A stretch of DNA of 63,005 nt from an uncultured Bacteroides sp. (lineage in GTDB: Bacteria; Bacteroidota; Bacteroidia; Bacteroidales; UBA932). The notes beneath the pieces were generated by a model, which was not told the DNA's origin, did not search any database, and saw only the letters and a program-made list of their open reading frames with translations. Location of the stretch: the NCBI GenBank assembly GCA_900546925.1, contig UREV01000012.1:1-63005 (forward strand), written 5' to 3'. The position numbers and the translations under genes were made by a program. This document shows positions 60,693 to 63,005 of this stretch, in pieces; position 1 is the stretch's first letter, and each line of letters opens with the position of its first letter.

Positions 60693-62246
60693 ATGCCAGT
60701 CAACAATTCAGTAAATAATATCAGAATTGCCAAGAACACTCTTGCTTTATATGCAAGAATGTTACTAATGATGGTGATATCCCTCTTCACCTCAAGAGTT
60801 ATATTTGATTCCTTGGGAGAGGTGAATTATGGTATATACACTGTTGTTGGCGGATTTGTCGCAATGTTCTCAATACTGTCTGGACCTCTTTCAGGTGCTA
60901 TTCAGAGATTTCTTGCGTTTGAAATAGGGAAAGAAGATGTAGAGAGTTTAAAGAAAGTTTTCTCCACTTCAGTTAGTATCCAAATTATCATGGCAGTAAC
61001 TATAATCATAGTTGCTGAAATCGTTGGTCTTTGGTTCCTTAATACGAAGATAAACATTCCTGCTGAAAGGATGGAGGCGGCTCATTTTGTACTTCAGTGT
61101 TCTATAGCAACTTTTGCACTTAGTTTACTCAGTTTGCCATATAATGCAACGATAATAGCTCATGAGAAAATGAGCATTTTTGCATATATTAGTATTTTAG
61201 AAGCTGTTTTAAAGTTGGGAATTGCTTACCTGATTTATATTTCTCCCATTGACCAATTAAAAGTTTATTCAGCACTTCTTTTGGGAGTAGCATTTATAAT
61301 CCAATTTATATATTACATATATTGCAAGAATAAATTTGAGGAAGCCCGCTACAACTTTAAACTGGATAAAGCATTGTTCAAGGAAATGGCTGGCTTTGCA
61401 GGATGGAATTTCTTTGGTTCAGCGGCATATATGTTCAATACCCAAGGAGTTAATATGCTGATTAATGTCTTCTTTGGTGTAAAAGTAAATGCTGCTCGCG
61501 CTATTGCTGTTCAGGTGGATACAGCGATGTCGCAATTTGTCAATAGCTTTACCACAGCAATTAATCCTCAAATTACAAAATCTTACGCGTCTGGAAATAC
61601 TGATTATCTGTATAAGCTTATAACATACGGATCCAAATTTTCTTTCTTTATAATGCTTATTATGGTTGTCCCTGTAGTGTTAGAAGCGGATACCATCTTA
61701 GGTTTATGGCTAAAGAAGGTTCCTGATGATACAGTAATTTTTTTGAGGTTGGTAATTCTTAGTACCCTTGCTTCAACAATGGGCAATTCGATGATGACAG
61801 GAGTGCTTGCCACAGGAAATATTAAAAGATACCAGATAAAAATGAATGTGGGCGGATGCTTAACATTCCCATTGACGTGGCTGGCTTACTTGATGGGAGC
61901 CCCAGCTTTTTCTACATATATAATACTATTGGTAATGAACTTTTCATTGCATTTTGTCAGGCTTGATGAATTAAAGAGACTTATTGATTTTCCTGCAAGA
62001 GAGTTTATTAGAAAACATATTACTAGAATGTTGGGCGTGCTAATTTCATCTTTTGTATTGCCTGCTATAATATGTCATTTCTGGGAGCCTTCTTTCGTCA
62101 GGTTAATAATTATTTGTTTCACTAGTGTTTTATGGAGTTTTGGTTGTATATATTTCATAGGTCTTTTAAATGATGAAAGAAAGTATGTCATAAATAGTAT
62201 ACGATCAGTGATTGACAAGTATACAAAAAATAATAAAGTTCAATAA
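60693..62246 (+). CDS. Wzx-type oligosaccharide flippase
   Basis: Integral membrane protein of 517 residues with about 12-14 predicted helices spread over its length and the MATE/MVF-type pattern of Wzx flippases. SRVIFDSLGEVNYGIYTVVGG near the N terminus and the central GFAGWNFFGSAAYMFNTQG are common in Bacteroidota flippases. It should move undecaprenyl-linked repeat units to the periplasmic face for Wzy-dependent polymerisation. Wzy and the initial glycosyltransferase are not in the window. It starts 35 bp after the kinase gene in AT-rich DNA. Confidence 0.85.
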   Translation: MPVNNSVNNIRIAKNTLALYARMLLMMVISLFTSRVIFDSLGEVNYGIYTVVGGFVAMFSILSGPLSGAIQRFLAFEIGKEDVESLKKVFSTSVSIQIIMAVTIIIVAEIVGLWFLNTKINIPAERMEAAHFVLQCSIATFALSLLSLPYNATIIAHEKMSIFAYISILEAVLKLGIAYLIYISPIDQLKVYSALLLGVAFIIQFIYYIYCKNKFEEARYNFKLDKALFKEMAGFAGWNFFGSAAYMFNTQGVNMLINVFFGVKVNAARAIAVQVDTAMSQFVNSFTTAINPQITKSYASGNTDYLYKLITYGSKFSFFIMLIMVVPVVLEADTILGLWLKKVPDDTVIFLRLVILSTLASTMGNSMMTGVLATGNIKRYQIKMNVGGCLTFPLTWLAYLMGAPAFSTYIILLVMNFSLHFVRLDELKRLIDFPAREFIRKHITRMLGVLISSFVLPAIICHFWEPSFVRLIIICFTSVLWSFGCIYFIGLLNDERKYVINSIRSVIDKYTKNNKVQ

Positions 62247-62251
62247 AGATA

Positions 62252-62977
62252 ATGCAAGATATGGAGGAAGAAAGTTTGGAACAGCAAACAGAGAACGAAG
62301 TCAAATTAAATGGCAGCGAGGATATCAAAGATAAAAAGATGGTGATAGTGTATGGTAACTGTCACACCTCGATAATATCGCAAATGCTGGAGGCAAATCC
62401 AGAATTCAATAAACGGTATTATATTTATCCTACAGAGCGCATCCAAAATATAACAGATCCTAAGGATTTATATCTTGATTGTTATTCTCAATGCGATGTT
62501 TTTATTCACCAAAGCATTCGTTTAAACAATCGTTACGGAGAGGAATATGCTTCTGAAAGAATTATTGCCAGGCTGAAGCCTGATTGCAAAGTGATAGCAA
62601 TACCTAATGTATATCATCTACCACTGTGTTTCTTTCCCCAGTATTACGATGCTCATGAACTGAAGAATAAAGACGTAAAAAATGGTATGACTTATTTCTT
62701 CCGTGATTCAATAATTGACTCTCATCTTAAAGATGTCAAAGGTCTATTTAGATTATTCAAAAAAGTAAACAAAGATTATAACAACCCATGTTTTTTTAAT
62801 AATGAGGAAATAGTAGCATCTTTTAATCAGTTTGTTGATAAGGTAAGAGTTAGAGAAGAGGAATGGGATATAAAGGTCTCGCATTTTATATTAGATAATT
62901 ATAAACAACACCAATTGTTCTATGACCCTAACCATCCTACAAATTATTTTGGGTCACTAGTAAAACCCCGTGTTTGA
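62252..62977 (+). CDS. WcbI-like polysaccharide biosynthesis protein, short C terminus
   Basis: The 241-residue product resembles WcbI, a capsule biosynthesis protein with an acyltransferase-like active site. After an acidic N-terminal tail of about 27 residues come MVIVYGNCHTS, the usual opening with the nucleotide or CoA-binding Asn-Cys, and near the end YDPNHPTNYF with the conserved His. WcbI proteins usually continue for several tens of residues after this block, but here the frame stops 11 residues after the HPT motif. The gene may be truncated or frameshifted. A second ATG is at 62261. Confidence 0.65.
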   Translation: MQDMEEESLEQQTENEVKLNGSEDIKDKKMVIVYGNCHTSIISQMLEANPEFNKRYYIYPTERIQNITDPKDLYLDCYSQCDVFIHQSIRLNNRYGEEYASERIIARLKPDCKVIAIPNVYHLPLCFFPQYYDAHELKNKDVKNGMTYFFRDSIIDSHLKDVKGLFRLFKKVNKDYNNPCFFNNEEIVASFNQFVDKVRVREEEWDIKVSHFILDNYKQHQLFYDPNHPTNYFGSLVKPRV

Positions 62978-63005
62978 ATTAAAAGGGAACAAGCTTAATC
63001 TTCTG

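Overview
The window looks like chromosome of a Bacteroidales bacterium (Bacteroidota). Promoters have the Bacteroidota -7 element TAnnTTTG, most genes lack Shine-Dalgarno sites, and typical genes are present (UpxY-type antiterminator, TsaD divergent from TamB, periplasmic DPP-IV-type peptidase, FtsX/MacB-type permease). I cannot name a genus. No rRNA, tRNA, CRISPR array or intact transposon was found.

Layout. 1-504: non-coding DNA with hairpins and short repeats. 505-5535: TolC-type channel, HlyD-type adaptor and a large ABC permease, with no ATPase in view. 5584-8736: CocE-type hydrolase convergent with a PagL-type lipid A deacylase. 8846-24497: one long plus-strand operon for a ketosynthase-made lipid resembling aryl-polyene/flexirubin loci: two acyl carrier proteins, three ketosynthase-type proteins, acyltransferase, methyltransferase, deacetylase, LolA-like carrier, glycosyltransferase, an MMPL-acyltransferase-methyltransferase fusion, and a C45 autoproteolytic acyltransferase. 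No ketoreductase, dehydratase or starter-unit enzyme is seen. 24498-25418: structured non-coding DNA. 25419-33101 (minus): metallo-hydrolase, MtaB, RsmI-like methyltransferase and TamB. 33251-42916 (plus): TsaD, flavoprotein, glycosidase lipoprotein, membrane sensor-like protein, TrkH, RecD-like helicase and DPP-IV-type peptidase, closed by a terminator.

43177 to the end: capsule/exopolysaccharide locus. It opens with three tandem promoter elements and a UpxY-like antiterminator, followed by a FlaA1/WbpM-type dehydratase, a chimeric remnant gene, a uronic-acid module (epimerase, galacturonokinase-like kinase, nucleotidyltransferase, UDP-sugar dehydrogenase), a UDP-L-FucNAc module (CapE, CapG, CapF), three AT-rich genes of unknown function, a three-gene module (pyruvate-type aldolase, CMP-sugar synthetase, PfkB kinase) that may make an activated keto-deoxy acid, a flippase and a WcbI-like protein. 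Glycosyltransferases and polymerase probably lie beyond the right edge.

The strongest unexplained signal is a dispersed word. GTCAATG (either strand) occurs about 57 times in the first 45 kb, against 5 to 6 expected by chance, and 51 of the 57 are preceded by T or G. The word falls to near chance in the capsule region, as expected of a genome-wide functional motif (for example a DNA-uptake-like signal) missing from acquired DNA. Counts were made by eye.
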